A stretch of 64,000 nt of DNA from Nitrospira sp. SG-bin2 (GCA_002083405.1 LVWT01000056.1:1-64000); one strand, 5' to 3'. Counted from the stretch's first letter, positions 33,853-43,109 are shown. The notes: generated from the sequence alone by a model not told the origin. Numbers and translations: made by a program.

Positions 33853-34374
33853 GTGCCAAAGCTTGTTACGATTCAGCACCCTGAAGAAGTTGCGAAGCAG
33901 GCGCGCGAGTATGTGAAGACCTACATCTTAATGCCATCGGGTTTAGTGGGGATGTTTTGTCTGGTCGTTGGAGTCATAGGGCTCGGATATCAGCTGATCG
34001 CGTCGGAGAGCTATACCTGGGATACGTTTTACTACAGTTCCGGCTTGATGGCGTTGGGAGTGCTGATCGGCACGGCGCAGACTCAGTACCACTTGTATTT
34101 ATTCAGACAGTTTCCCGATGCCCTGGCGGCACGGATGCGGCGGGGGCCGACCACTCAGAGAGCACTAACCAAGAAGGACGTACAGGTTCCGGAAATCGAC
34201 CATCCTGGGCGTCCCCTGCTTCCTCTCGCGTATCTTGCGGGCATAGGGGCACTTCTGGGAAGCGCCGTTGTGGCAGCTCTTTATGGGCAGGTGAATACTG
34301 TCCCTGCGGTGATGATCCCATGGGCCGGGTTCTATTGGGCGAAGTTATTCTTTTGGCGGAGCGTCATCAAGTAG
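33853..34374 (+). CDS. Membrane protein of unknown function
   Basis: A 173-residue protein with about four hydrophobic helices: two in the first half (VGMFCLVVGVIGLGYQL and YYSSGLMALGVLIGTA) and two after a basic loop (LAYLAGIGALLGSAVVAALY and the C-terminal AVMIPWAGFYWAKLFF). It starts with GTG after a strong AAGGAGG. I do not recognise a family. It converges on lpxD with a 12-bp gap, so it belongs to neither the chemosensory nor the envelope operon. Confidence 0.82.
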   Translation: MPKLVTIQHPEEVAKQAREYVKTYILMPSGLVGMFCLVVGVIGLGYQLIASESYTWDTFYYSSGLMALGVLIGTAQTQYHLYLFRQFPDALAARMRRGPTTQRALTKKDVQVPEIDHPGRPLLPLAYLAGIGALLGSAVVAALYGQVNTVPAVMIPWAGFYWAKLFFWRSVIK

Positions 34375-34386
34375 GGTTACGCGGGA

Positions 34387-35478
34387 CTATTTCTTTCTAG
34401 GACGTGTCGTTCCAGTGCGTGGCGACCTTGGCTTCGATTGTTTCTCCAGAGTCTCGATCCGCTGCTCGAGGTCTTGCACAAGCTTGTGCAACTCAGGCAG
34501 ATGGTGAATGACCCCTTGAACCCGCAAGGCCCGATCCCGCGGTAATGCCGGGGATCCTCCGACAATCTGGTTCGATTCAATGCTTCGATGCACTCCCGAT
34601 TTGGCGGCAATCATGACTTGGTCGCCAATCTGAATATGGTCTGAAAGGCCCGCTTGTCCGCCGATGACGACATGATGGCCGATCGTGGTGCTGCCGGCGA
34701 TACCGACTTGAGCAACGAGAATGCAGTGCGCTCCCACCGTGACGTTATGAGCGATCTGAACCAGATTGTCGACCTTGGTGCCTTGCTTGATACGTGTAGA
34801 TCCGAGTGTGGCGCGATCAACGGTGACATTGGCGCCCAATTCGACATCGTCTTCGATGACAACTCCGCCAATCTGCGGGATTTTGTGGTGGCGGCCCTGA
34901 TGCGGGACGTATCCGAACCCGTCTGCGCCGATCACGGTTCCGCTATGGACGATCACTCGGGCGCCGAGCGAGCAGCCCTCCCGTACGACGACATTCGGGT
35001 ACAGGATACAATCATCTCCGATTTTCGAGTCCGACCCCACAAACACACCAGGGTATAGGGTAACCCGCGCTCCGATGCTCACACGGTCGCCGAGTGTCAC
35101 AAACGGCCAGATTGAAGGGTCGGCTCCGATTATGACATCGGTTCCGCGAGTGATGTCTTCAGCGGTGCCGCGAGGAACGGCAGGACGAACACAGAAGCGC
35201 TGAGCTACCTGGGCGAACGCCATCAAGGGGTGGCCGACTACAATCTGCGGAATGGCAAGATCCGGCAGGTGCCGATGGACGAGCAACGCAGCGGCCTGGA
35301 GATTGACAGCGGCACTCAATGCTTTGTCGTTGGCAACAAACGACAAGGAGCGGGGAGTCGATTCCCCAAGGCCGGCTAGTTCAAACACCTGTGTTTGGTC
35401 AGTGCCATGAATCGTGCCGCCGACGACCTGATGAATCTGCGCCAGGGTCAGGGGACTCGGTAGCTGTGGGATGGACAT
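34387..35478 (-). CDS. lpxD: UDP-3-O-acylglucosamine N-acyltransferase LpxD
   Basis: Third enzyme of lipid A synthesis; transfers a 3-hydroxyacyl chain from ACP to the glucosamine amine. N-terminal uridine-binding domain with RSLSFVANDK, then many left-handed beta-helix hexapeptides (e.g. VIIGADPSIWPFVTLGDRVSIG), the catalytic-type His in LVQIAHNVTVG, and a C-terminal amphipathic helix. 363 residues; the last 20 are unusually basic (KPRSPRTGTTRPRKK). Last gene of the lptF-lptG-fabF-acp-lpxD operon, 7 bp after the acp gene, whose product may be its acyl donor. Confidence 0.96.
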   Translation of the reverse strand: MSIPQLPSPLTLAQIHQVVGGTIHGTDQTQVFELAGLGESTPRSLSFVANDKALSAAVNLQAAALLVHRHLPDLAIPQIVVGHPLMAFAQVAQRFCVRPAVPRGTAEDITRGTDVIIGADPSIWPFVTLGDRVSIGARVTLYPGVFVGSDSKIGDDCILYPNVVVREGCSLGARVIVHSGTVIGADGFGYVPHQGRHHKIPQIGGVVIEDDVELGANVTVDRATLGSTRIKQGTKVDNLVQIAHNVTVGAHCILVAQVGIAGSTTIGHHVVIGGQAGLSDHIQIGDQVMIAAKSGVHRSIESNQIVGGSPALPRDRALRVQGVIHHLPELHKLVQDLEQRIETLEKQSKPRSPRTGTTRPRKK

Positions 35479-35485
35479 CAGTTCG

Positions 35486-35887
35486 TTACCTTTTCTTTTT
35501 CTTCGGGGTGGAGACTTTTTTGGGAGCAGGCTTTTTCTTTGAGGCAGGGGATTTCTTGGAGACCGGTGTCTTCTTGGGTGCAGGCGCCTTCTTCTTTGAA
35601 GTCGCGGGCGGCGCTGGTTTAGCTTTGGCCGATGCGCTGCTCGGGGCTGAGAGGCGTTGTTGGACGTAAGCCGCTACTGACCCGACCGTGCTGAGCCCTG
35701 GAAGGTCTTGGTCCGGTATTTGGATCTTGAATCGGTCTTCAATTTCAAACAGCAACTCAATGACCGCGACGGAATCAAGCCCCAGATCGTCTCGCAGGTG
35801 ATGCGCTTCCGTGATGGAAGAGGGGGCTCGTTTCAGATAGGTGGCAAGCGATTGAATGATCTGAGTGGCAACCGTAACATCGGTCAT
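35486..35887 (-). CDS. Acyl carrier protein with histone-H1-like basic tail
   Basis: Residues 1-80 are an acyl carrier domain: helix I region, then DDLGLDSVAVIELLFEIEDRF with S39 as the phosphopantetheine site, and IPDQDLPGLSTVGSVAAYVQ. Residues 81-133 are a low-complexity tail rich in Lys, Pro, Ala and Ser (repeats like PAPKKTPVSKKSPASKKKPA) resembling eukaryotic H1 or bacterial histone-like tails. Ordinary ACPs are acidic and end near residue 80. Flanked by fabF and lpxD, so a carrier dedicated to an envelope acyl chain is likely. The reading frame is continuous and the tail is not a repeat-expansion frameshift, since it ends at its own stop. Confidence 0.92.
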   Translation of the reverse strand: MTDVTVATQIIQSLATYLKRAPSSITEAHHLRDDLGLDSVAVIELLFEIEDRFKIQIPDQDLPGLSTVGSVAAYVQQRLSAPSSASAKAKPAPPATSKKKAPAPKKTPVSKKSPASKKKPAPKKVSTPKKKKR

Positions 35888-36028
35888 CGTGAATGCTCCT
35901 TCATGAAAATGATAATCCCGACAGCAAGCTGTGGGACAAGCTCAAAACATTCCTATCCCCGTGGTGAGGTTCCCACGGCGTGCGCTGGAGAATTCTATGG
36001 AGCCAACTGAACAAGCGGCGCATCATAC

Positions 36029-37285
36029 TCATGCGACGAACTTTTTCAGGACCACGGTGGCGTTGTTGCTCCCAAATCCGAACGAGTTTACAAGGGCGGT
36101 GCGTACCTTCCGCTCCTGGAGGGAACGGCTGATTCCTTCCAGGCGGCAGGCCGGATCAGGATCATCATAGTTCGCGGTGGGATGGATCTGTCCCGTGTGA
36201 ATGGTCAACGTCGAAGCGATGGCTCCAAGGGCGCCGGCGGCACCCAACGTATGGCCGATCAGCGACTTGGTTGCGCTGATGGCAATTTTGTCCGCGCGGC
36301 TCTTGAACAGGTGCTTAATCGCTTTTACTTCCACTGCATCGCCGATCGAGGTGGATGTGGCGTGGGCATTGATATAATCCACCTGAGCCGGCGTCATACC
36401 TGCCGAGTTGAGGGCCAGCTTCATAGTGATGGCGACTTCTTCGCCGTCCTCTCGCGGAATGACCATGTGATAGGCTTCGCTGGTCGCGGCGTATCCAGCC
36501 AGCTCTGCGTAAATTCTCGCCTTCCGTTTCTTGGCATGGGCTAGTGATTCGACGATCAATGCTCCGGCCCCTTCGCCCATGACGAATCCGTCCCGGTGTC
36601 TGTCGAATGGACGCGAGGCCTGTTCCGGCCTATCGTTGAACTCACTGGACAGAGCCCGCAAGGAACAAAACCCGGCAAAGACCAATGGAGTGATACTGGC
36701 ATCGGCTCCCACGGCAATTACCACATCGGCCTGTCCGGTACGAATGCACTGAAGGGCCTGGCCCAGGGCATGAGCGCTGGATGAGCAGGCTGTCGAGATC
36801 GTGAGGTTCGGTCCCTTCGCGCCGTGCGCCATCGCGACGATTCCGGAGGCAGAGTTAAGCGTGATCGTCGGTATGAAATTCGGGTGCACTCGGTTCGGCC
36901 TATGGGTTTTGAAGAGCTGAGTAATCTCCCGCTCACCCATGACCATGCCTCCCATGCCGGCTCCAACAATGACGCCGACGCGATGAGGCGCTTCTTTTGC
37001 CATCACCAATGCGGCATCGGCGATGGCTTCCTTTGTGGCCACCAGGGCAAATTGGGCATAGCGATCGACACGGTTGCTTTGGCTTGTCGGGAGGTATTGC
37101 TCAGGAGAAAAATTATGCACTTGCCCGGCAACCTGCGATCGATACTCCGTTAGAGGAAACGGATCGAGTGAGGGGATGGCAGAAACACCTGAGCGTCCGG
37201 TGAGAGCCGTCTTCCAGAATTCGCTGACACCGATTCCAATGGAAGACACCACTCCAAGACCGGTAATAACGACGCGTGAATTCAT
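36029..37285 (-). CDS. fabF: Beta-ketoacyl-ACP synthase II
   Basis: Condensing enzyme that elongates acyl-ACP with malonyl-ACP. Catalytic Cys in ISTACSSSAHA, His in NAHATSTSIGD and second His in SLIGHTLGAAGALG; opening RVVITGLGVVSSIG and ending NSFGFGSNNATVVLKKF are standard. 418 residues. It has AAGGAG upstream of the ATG at 37285. Located between lptG and the basic-tailed ACP in a minus-strand envelope operon, it may be a pathway-specific KAS rather than the housekeeping FabF; other fatty acid synthesis genes are not in the window. Confidence 0.96.
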   Translation of the reverse strand: MNSRVVITGLGVVSSIGIGVSEFWKTALTGRSGVSAIPSLDPFPLTEYRSQVAGQVHNFSPEQYLPTSQSNRVDRYAQFALVATKEAIADAALVMAKEAPHRVGVIVGAGMGGMVMGEREITQLFKTHRPNRVHPNFIPTITLNSASGIVAMAHGAKGPNLTISTACSSSAHALGQALQCIRTGQADVVIAVGADASITPLVFAGFCSLRALSSEFNDRPEQASRPFDRHRDGFVMGEGAGALIVESLAHAKKRKARIYAELAGYAATSEAYHMVIPREDGEEVAITMKLALNSAGMTPAQVDYINAHATSTSIGDAVEVKAIKHLFKSRADKIAISATKSLIGHTLGAAGALGAIASTLTIHTGQIHPTANYDDPDPACRLEGISRSLQERKVRTALVNSFGFGSNNATVVLKKFVA

Positions 37286-37379
37286 GCCGTAGTCTCCTTG
37301 GTACAGCTCAGGGGCTCTCTTTACTTACCGGAAGAAGCGAAAGCAGTCAACTGGTGATTGGGGGTTTTCCGGAGGTTTT

Positions 37380-38471
37380 TCAATGTCGGACTTTAAGCAA
37401 GAGGTAGAGCCCAAAGCTGGCAAAGAGGATATTGGCCATCCAGCCGGCAAGCATGGGCGCCAACGCTCCTCCGCGGCCCAGCGCAATCGCGATGGAATGA
37501 GTCGTCCAGTAGCAGAATCCGACGATGAACGCCTGGCCGATCCCCATGGCCATGCTTCCTCCGCGTACCCCGCTCCGCCGTAAACCCAGCGCAATACCGA
37601 CCAGGACCATGATGATCGTCACGAATGGAAAGGCGATCCGGCCGTAGTAATCAGTCAGTAGCCTGGAGAAGGACACCTCTTTGTGTTGAAACCGTCCCAG
37701 GTAGTTTCGGATTTCTCGAAACGTCATTGTTTCAGAATTGCCGGCCAGTGATGTGGAGAAGTCGTCCGGGATCAGTGGAATGTCCGCCGGCTGGTCGGTA
37801 AAGAGGGTCAGGTCTACGGTGTGGTCAGGCGCAAATTCCCGGCGATTGCCATTCAGCAGCACCCAACCGGAGGCCGCATACTGCGCTTCTGCGGCCTCGA
37901 TGACTCGGTTAAGGTGAAAAGCCTGGTCAAAATAGAACAGACGCACGCCGCGAAGCGTTTTCCCCCCGACGTCAATCGTGCTGACGCGCATGAGAGCATC
38001 TGCGTCGATGCGGGCCCATGGCTGAGGAGCTTGGACGGTCAATGGGATCGGCTTTTTTTCGATCTGGACAAGTCGAATTTCTTCAGCTTTTTCCGATGCG
38101 AGCGGAATGATCGCCGAGCTGAATGCCAGGAGTATCACAGCGAGCCCGCCGGCGAATAAGAGAAACGGTGAGGTGACCCAGAGCAGGCTGATGCCGCAGC
38201 TACGCAGAGCGGTGATTTCATTACTGCGAGAGAGCAAACCAAGCGTCAGGAGCGTGGCCACTAACACAGCGAACGGCACGACTTGAAACGAGATGGCAGG
38301 AATTTTGAGCGCAAAGTAGGCGAGCATCGGAAGCACGCCAGAATCGAAGCGAAGAAGCCGTCGGACTTTTTCGAAGAAATCGATCACCATATAAATGGTG
38401 ACCAAGCCGGCAAAGCACATCAGAAAGATCTTGGCGTATTCACGCAGAATATAGCGGAAGAGAATTGTCAT
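37380..38471 (-). CDS. lptG: LPS export permease LptG
   Basis: Inner-membrane component of the LptBFG exporter that extracts LPS. 363 residues with the YjgP/YjgQ pattern: YILREYAKIFLMCFAGLVTIY (TM1), two further helices, a periplasmic beta-jellyroll domain (about 130-265), then three helices including GRIAFPFVTIIMVLVGIALG. Four bases separate it from lptF. Ordering lptF then lptG, start length and ending support LptG, but F and G are similar and could be swapped. The ATPase lptB is not in the window. Confidence 0.92.
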   Translation of the reverse strand: MTILFRYILREYAKIFLMCFAGLVTIYMVIDFFEKVRRLLRFDSGVLPMLAYFALKIPAISFQVVPFAVLVATLLTLGLLSRSNEITALRSCGISLLWVTSPFLLFAGGLAVILLAFSSAIIPLASEKAEEIRLVQIEKKPIPLTVQAPQPWARIDADALMRVSTIDVGGKTLRGVRLFYFDQAFHLNRVIEAAEAQYAASGWVLLNGNRREFAPDHTVDLTLFTDQPADIPLIPDDFSTSLAGNSETMTFREIRNYLGRFQHKEVSFSRLLTDYYGRIAFPFVTIIMVLVGIALGLRRSGVRGGSMAMGIGQAFIVGFCYWTTHSIAIALGRGGALAPMLAGWMANILFASFGLYLLLKVRH

Positions 38472-38475
38472 ATGG

Positions 38476-39597
38476 CTATTGCCGGCTCATTTTTATGAAC
38501 AGGATGATTGTCGCAACAATGAACACGATGTTGGGCATCCAGGCTCCGATGAAGGGGCTGATGAGCATGGTTGTCACAAGAAAATCGCAGGCAACATTCA
38601 AGACATAGAACACAATGATGATGAGAACGCCGACGGCGAATCCGCCGACCCGACCCGACCGTTTGGAGACAATCCCGACAGGCACGCCCAAGAGGCAGAA
38701 CACCAGCGAAGCGGTTGGAAAGGCGAGATCTTTGTAGTACTCCATCAAGCGACGCAGACCGGTTGAGTCCTTTTCCCCGCCCTGCCGGATCATCGCCATA
38801 ATCTGGTCGTAGGTCGGGCGCTCTTCGGCGGCCGCGTAGCTGCTCTGACTCAAGCTCAATTTGATATCGTAGCTCGCAAAGGACACGAGACGGTATTGAT
38901 CGACCTGATCCGGACGGGTATGGATAACGCCATTGACAAGGCGCAAGGCAACCTGGTTGTTCGCCTGATCCATGAACACCTGATAGTCCTCCGCCACAAT
39001 GATGCGCGGTTCCTTGGCGGTCCGCTCATCCGATACAAAAATGCCTTTCGTGGACCGGCCGTCGACAGCATCGGGAACATAAATCACCATGTGCGGAATC
39101 GGCTCGTTAAAGGTACCGCGCTCCAGCGCGAGAACAAGCTGATCCTTCAGCAAATTAAGCGCAACCTTCTTAAGATTTAATGAGCTCCAAGGCTGTCCCC
39201 ACTGGGAGAGGACTAGAGTGAGACCGAAGACTGTCAGGGCGAAGAGAAAGACCGGTTGAGACAGGCGGAAGAGACTTAGCCCTGCAGCCCGCATGGCCAC
39301 GAGTTCCTTATCGTAGGATAAACGGCCGAAGGCGGTAATGGATGCGATGAGTCCGGCGATTGGAAGGGTCAATACCAAGCCGGATGGCAACAGCATGGCG
39401 ATGACCTTCAAGACCGACCATAAGCCTACGCCTTTGGACACCAGTAATTCGACAAGACGCAGCAATTCCCTCGTGAGCATGACGAAACAGAGCGCACCAA
39501 GACTCAGGCCGAACGGGGACAGTAGTTCGGTGAAAATGTAGCGATCAAGCAGAGTTCGTAGGATCACAGGGCTCTTAGGTGGCGGTGACACGAACAC
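38476..39597 (-). CDS. lptF: LPS export permease LptF
   Basis: Paralogue of LptG and its partner in the LptBFG complex. 373 residues: LDRYIFTELLSPFGLSLGALCF (TM1), LPIAGLIASITAFGRLSYDKELVAMRAAG (coupling region facing LptB), periplasmic domain, and a C-terminal set of helices with KDLAFPTASLVFCLLGVPVGI. First gene of the minus-strand envelope operon. The start is ATG at 39597; an internal Met is absent before TM1, so no shorter choice fits. Confidence 0.93.
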   Translation of the reverse strand: MFVSPPPKSPVILRTLLDRYIFTELLSPFGLSLGALCFVMLTRELLRLVELLVSKGVGLWSVLKVIAMLLPSGLVLTLPIAGLIASITAFGRLSYDKELVAMRAAGLSLFRLSQPVFLFALTVFGLTLVLSQWGQPWSSLNLKKVALNLLKDQLVLALERGTFNEPIPHMVIYVPDAVDGRSTKGIFVSDERTAKEPRIIVAEDYQVFMDQANNQVALRLVNGVIHTRPDQVDQYRLVSFASYDIKLSLSQSSYAAAEERPTYDQIMAMIRQGGEKDSTGLRRLMEYYKDLAFPTASLVFCLLGVPVGIVSKRSGRVGGFAVGVLIIIVFYVLNVACDFLVTTMLISPFIGAWMPNIVFIVATIILFIKMSRQ

Positions 39598-39658
39598 TAT
39601 AGGGGAGTCCTGTCTGCTTGTAAACCTCGCGCATGAATCTTGTTTGTAAAAGAATCGC

Positions 39659-39687
39659 TTGACAGTGTATGAGCGCTATGGTACATG
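39659..39687 (+). promoter_or_regulatory. Candidate promoter of the cold-shock gene
   Basis: TTGACA at 39659-39664 matches the -35 consensus; 17 bp later TACATG (39682-39687) is a weak -10. It would leave a 5' untranslated region of about 160 nt, as is common for cold-shock mRNAs. A second candidate -10, TATATT at 39775-39780, has no good -35. Confidence 0.35.
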
Positions 39688-39855
39688 CAGCGCGGTTTTC
39701 CTCCACATGATGGGTCCCGTGAGCGATGCAACAATTGTGCAGGTGCCCGTCGGTTCTACCCGCCTGGTTCGACTTATATTACCTAGTCGTGTCTCAACCG
39801 CGGTTTCGTGGCTAGGGGGCTCGTTGCCCATGGCCATTAGGAAAGGAGGAGTGTT

Positions 39856-40074
39856 GTGAAGACAAAGGGAACAGTGAAGTGGTTCAACGATCGGAAAGGG
39901 TTTGGGTTTATCCGTCTTGATAGCGGCGAAGATGTCTTTGTCCACTATTCCGCTTTACAGGGGGATGGGTTTAAGACTTTAAAAGAAGGCGAAAATGTTG
40001 AGTTTGAAATTGTGCAGGGAGCGAAAGGCCCTCAAGCGGCCAATGTATTGAAATCAGCCATCGCCGCCTCATAA
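39856..40074 (+). CDS. Cold-shock domain protein
   Basis: A 72-residue single cold-shock domain that binds single-stranded RNA/DNA. RNA-binding motifs KGFGFIRL (RNP1) and VFVHYSAL (RNP2) are intact; the opening TKGTVKWFNDRKG and end GPQAANV are typical. GTG start at 39856 with GGAAAGGAGGAG upstream. Divergent from lptF; a strong hairpin follows its stop. Confidence 0.97.
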   Translation: MKTKGTVKWFNDRKGFGFIRLDSGEDVFVHYSALQGDGFKTLKEGENVEFEIVQGAKGPQAANVLKSAIAAS

Positions 40075-40099
40075 ACAGGCACCAGCGCGCCTCCTGACG

Positions 40100-40134
40100 A
40101 ATGGGCCTGTCTTTTCTGAGCGGACAGGCCCATT
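40100..40134 (+). terminator. Terminator-like hairpin after the cold-shock gene
   Basis: A perfect 12-bp stem, AATGGGCCTGTC with GACAGGCCCATT, around an 11-nt loop, 26 bp past the stop. The following CTGTTGTCAT is only moderately T-rich. Confidence 0.75.
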
Positions 40135-40233
40135 CTGTTGTCATAGTAGATCTGCCGCCTGATTCCTCCATTTTCTCGACAAAACCTCTTGATACTGTTA
40201 GCGTTTGCCTATTCTTGGGAAGAGGGACTTGTC

Positions 40234-42150
40234 TTGCCTCTGGATCGTAGCAAGATACTTCAGCAGGCTCAGCTGCTGGCTTCAAAAGGCCAGATTACGG
40301 AGGCTATTGCCGAATGGAAAAAGCTGGCAGCGGAAGCTCCCGCTGACGGCAGTATCCCTAATTCCATAGGGGATTTGTATTTGAAACGAAATGCGGTATC
40401 AGAAGCGAGCGCCGCATTTTTTCAGGCTGCGAAACTCTTCAAGGCAGAAGGAGCCACTGTCAAGGCTATCGCGACCTACAAGAAGGTGCTCAAGTGCGAT
40501 CCGACCAAGTACGAAGTCTATCGCCATCTTGGGGATCTCAACGGAGAGCGTGGTCTCGTCAGCAATGCCGTGCAGGACTATCTTACACTGGCTAAGCAGT
40601 TGATCAAGGAGCGCAAACCGAAAGATGCGCTGGTGCTCTACCAGAAAATCGTCAGTCTTGACCCCTCTAATTTGAGCGCGCAGCAGCGCATTGCCGAACT
40701 CTGCCTCCAGGACAACCGGCAGGATGAAGCCACGGAGGTCTATCTTCAGCTGGGCCGTGAACGTTCGATGCAGGGTCGTCATGAGGAGGCGAAGGATGCC
40801 TATCTTTCCGTGCTCAGAATCGATCCGAAGAACAATGAAGCGGCACAGTTTGTTGAGGGCGTGAAGAAAGGAGGAACGATTTCGATCAAGGCTGTGAAGC
40901 CTGGGACTGCCGATTCCGCAAAAACCACATCATCACCGCCACTCGGTCCGCTCGACGAAGCGATACGGAGGATGGAGGAGAAACAGTATGCCGGGGCAGA
41001 AGCGATTTTAAACCAAATACTTTCCAGAGAGCCAGGTAACCCTCAAGTCTGTCAATTGCTCGCACGACTTCATTTACAGCGAGGTGATCTCCAGGTGGCG
41101 TTGGGCGAGTACCGATTTTTGGCCGGAGAGGCTCTGCGCGCGCAAGATCTTCCTCTTGCCGAAACCTTGATCAAAGAATTCCTGTCGGCACAACCGGACT
41201 CCGTGCCGCTGCTGGAGCTGAATGGAGAGTTGTGCGAGCGGCAAAATAACCATGCCGCGGCTGCTCAGCAATATGCCAGAGCCGTCGAACTGTTACTGGT
41301 GCATCCTGAGCCTGGCATGGAAGGTTTGCATGAAGAGCTATTTGAAAAAGTCCGGTTGCTCAGTCCGGATCCGGAATTGGTCGCTTCCCTGGCGGCAAAA
41401 ATGAATGGAACGTCTATCGCTGCAGCCGAATCGTCGACGCAGGAATCTGCATCAAGTGGATCAAGCGCATTTTCGATTGAAGGCGCGGAGCCAGATGATT
41501 TCAGGCCGGCGCACTCACAACCTCAGCCCGAGCAAGCACTGAATTTTTCATTGGAAGGGGCTGAGCCGGATGCGACGAGTGTGTTTGTACATCCGCCTTC
41601 AACGGATGCTGCTTCAGTGCAGATGAATGCCGAGGTGGACGGCGACGAGACTCACGGTGCGGAGGTGCGACAGCTCGAGGCGGAGCACGTGACGGCTGGA
41701 AAGAACGCAGATGGTCAACAACCTATTGCCGTCGTATCGACGGTCCCGGCAACTCCGATGCCGGATTATGAAGCACATTTCACTTTGGGTGTCGCGTATA
41801 AGAATATGGCGCTCTATCCGGAGGCGAGGGAAGAATTCGAGATCGCACGGACAGGGGACACATTCTATCTCGATTCTCACCTGATGTTGGCGCTGTGTTA
41901 CAAGGAGGAAGGCCATGTCCTCCAGGCAATTCAAGAGCTAGAATCAGTACTGTCAGACTCTCGCGCTCAAGGGACGAAAGGCCAAGCGCTTCGTTATGAA
42001 TTAGGGCTGCTTTATGAGGCCGCAGAGGAGTGGACGAAGGCAACAGTGACGTTTCAGTCCATTCCTTCTTTTCACGATGTGCCGACAAGGCTTGCGGCGA
42101 TCAAGAATCGAAACCAGTCTTTAGCCTCTCCGCTGCGTCTCGCGAGCTAG
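40234..42150 (+). CDS. Tetratricopeptide-repeat protein with disordered linker
   Basis: About 638 residues. TPR units fill roughly residues 1-235 (e.g. AIAEWKKLAAEAPADG, AIATYKKVLKCDP, ALVLYQKIVSLDPSNL) and resume at 250-390 and 520-635. Between them lies a low-complexity linker with a repeated motif (FSIEGAEPDD and FSLEGAEPDA) that looks like a short binding peptide. No signal peptide is apparent from TTG 40234, chosen for its nearby GAAGAGGG; TTG/ATT starts at 40189 would add a poorly supported 15-residue N terminus. Scaffold role inferred; similar architecture occurs in secretion and pilus-associated proteins. Confidence 0.85.
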   Translation: MPLDRSKILQQAQLLASKGQITEAIAEWKKLAAEAPADGSIPNSIGDLYLKRNAVSEASAAFFQAAKLFKAEGATVKAIATYKKVLKCDPTKYEVYRHLGDLNGERGLVSNAVQDYLTLAKQLIKERKPKDALVLYQKIVSLDPSNLSAQQRIAELCLQDNRQDEATEVYLQLGRERSMQGRHEEAKDAYLSVLRIDPKNNEAAQFVEGVKKGGTISIKAVKPGTADSAKTTSSPPLGPLDEAIRRMEEKQYAGAEAILNQILSREPGNPQVCQLLARLHLQRGDLQVALGEYRFLAGEALRAQDLPLAETLIKEFLSAQPDSVPLLELNGELCERQNNHAAAAQQYARAVELLLVHPEPGMEGLHEELFEKVRLLSPDPELVASLAAKMNGTSIAAAESSTQESASSGSSAFSIEGAEPDDFRPAHSQPQPEQALNFSLEGAEPDATSVFVHPPSTDAASVQMNAEVDGDETHGAEVRQLEAEHVTAGKNADGQQPIAVVSTVPATPMPDYEAHFTLGVAYKNMALYPEAREEFEIARTGDTFYLDSHLMLALCYKEEGHVLQAIQELESVLSDSRAQGTKGQALRYELGLLYEAAEEWTKATVTFQSIPSFHDVPTRLAAIKNRNQSLASPLRLAS

Positions 42151-43109
42151 CCAGGCCGGACCTGATTCGGCGCCGATCTTCCACTCAACACTGCTGTAAT
42201 ATTGTCGAGACAGACGTGCCCCATCCGAATGCGGGTTTCCTGCGTTGCCGAGCCTAGATGTGGCAGGAGCACGACATTGTGCATCGCTACCAGTTCAGGG
42301 TGAATCGCAGGCTCATGCTCGTAAACATCCAGGCCTGCTCCCGCAATTGTTCCACGTTGAAGTGCTGACACGAGCGCTGCTTCGTCGATCACAGAACCAC
42401 GAGATGTATTGAGCAGAATGGCGGTAGGCTTCATCAGGCTCAGCTCACGGGAACTGATCAGATGAGAGGTCGTCTCCGTGAGCGGGACATGAAGCGACAG
42501 GAAATCCGATCGCCTGAGTACCTCATCGAGTGAGTCACGGTTCCAGGCAACACCAGCAGGGGCTGTGACCGGCCGGCGGCTTGCATACACCACCGGCATG
42601 CGAAAGCCCTGGGCTCGCTGCGCAACGGCTTGGCCGATCCGTCCCATGCCGATGATGCCGAGCGTCTTATCTGACACATCGTGCCCCAGCATTTGCGTCG
42701 GCGCCCAGCCCGGCCACGTGCCGGTGCGGAGCCAACGGTCCCCTTCCACCACTCGCCGGGCGACCGCGAACAGCAAGGTCCAGGTCAAATCGGCAGTGGC
42801 GGCAGTGAGGACATCGGGTGTGTTGGTGACGACGATGCCACGCGCCTGGGCGGCGGCAAGATCGATATTGTTGTAGCCCACCGCGTAATTGGCCACGATT
42901 TTCAGATGCGGGGCGTTCGATAGCAGGGCCGCGTCAATGCGATCGGCAAGTGTGCAAATGACCGCCTCGGCCTGCGCAAAGGAGTTTGCATGAGCCTCAG
43001 GGGTTGGCGGCTGATCCGTGGGTTCGGTAATCAGTCGGTATTGTTCTCGGATCACGGCCATGATCGGATCGGGAAGTAGTCGCGTGACATACAGTGCGGG
43101 GCAGGTCAT
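42147..43109 (-). CDS. D-2-hydroxyacid dehydrogenase (glyoxylate/hydroxypyruvate reductase-like)
   Basis: A 320-residue NAD(P)-dependent D-isomer 2-hydroxyacid dehydrogenase. Rossmann motif GIIGMGRIGQAVAQR, catalytic Arg in LLNTSRGSVID, Glu in YEHEPAIHPEL and His in LLPHLGSATQETR. YAVGYNNIDLAAAQARGI matches the glyoxylate reductase subgroup. ATG 43109 has AAGGAG 8 bp upstream; a longer frame upstream runs over the divergent oxidase start and is not used. Its stop shares the palindrome CTAG with the convergent TPR gene stop. The divergent neighbour is a 2-hydroxyacid-type oxidase, suggesting a glyoxylate/glycolate link. Confidence 0.92.
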   Translation of the reverse strand: MTCPALYVTRLLPDPIMAVIREQYRLITEPTDQPPTPEAHANSFAQAEAVICTLADRIDAALLSNAPHLKIVANYAVGYNNIDLAAAQARGIVVTNTPDVLTAATADLTWTLLFAVARRVVEGDRWLRTGTWPGWAPTQMLGHDVSDKTLGIIGMGRIGQAVAQRAQGFRMPVVYASRRPVTAPAGVAWNRDSLDEVLRRSDFLSLHVPLTETTSHLISSRELSLMKPTAILLNTSRGSVIDEAALVSALQRGTIAGAGLDVYEHEPAIHPELVAMHNVVLLPHLGSATQETRIRMGHVCLDNITAVLSGRSAPNQVRPG

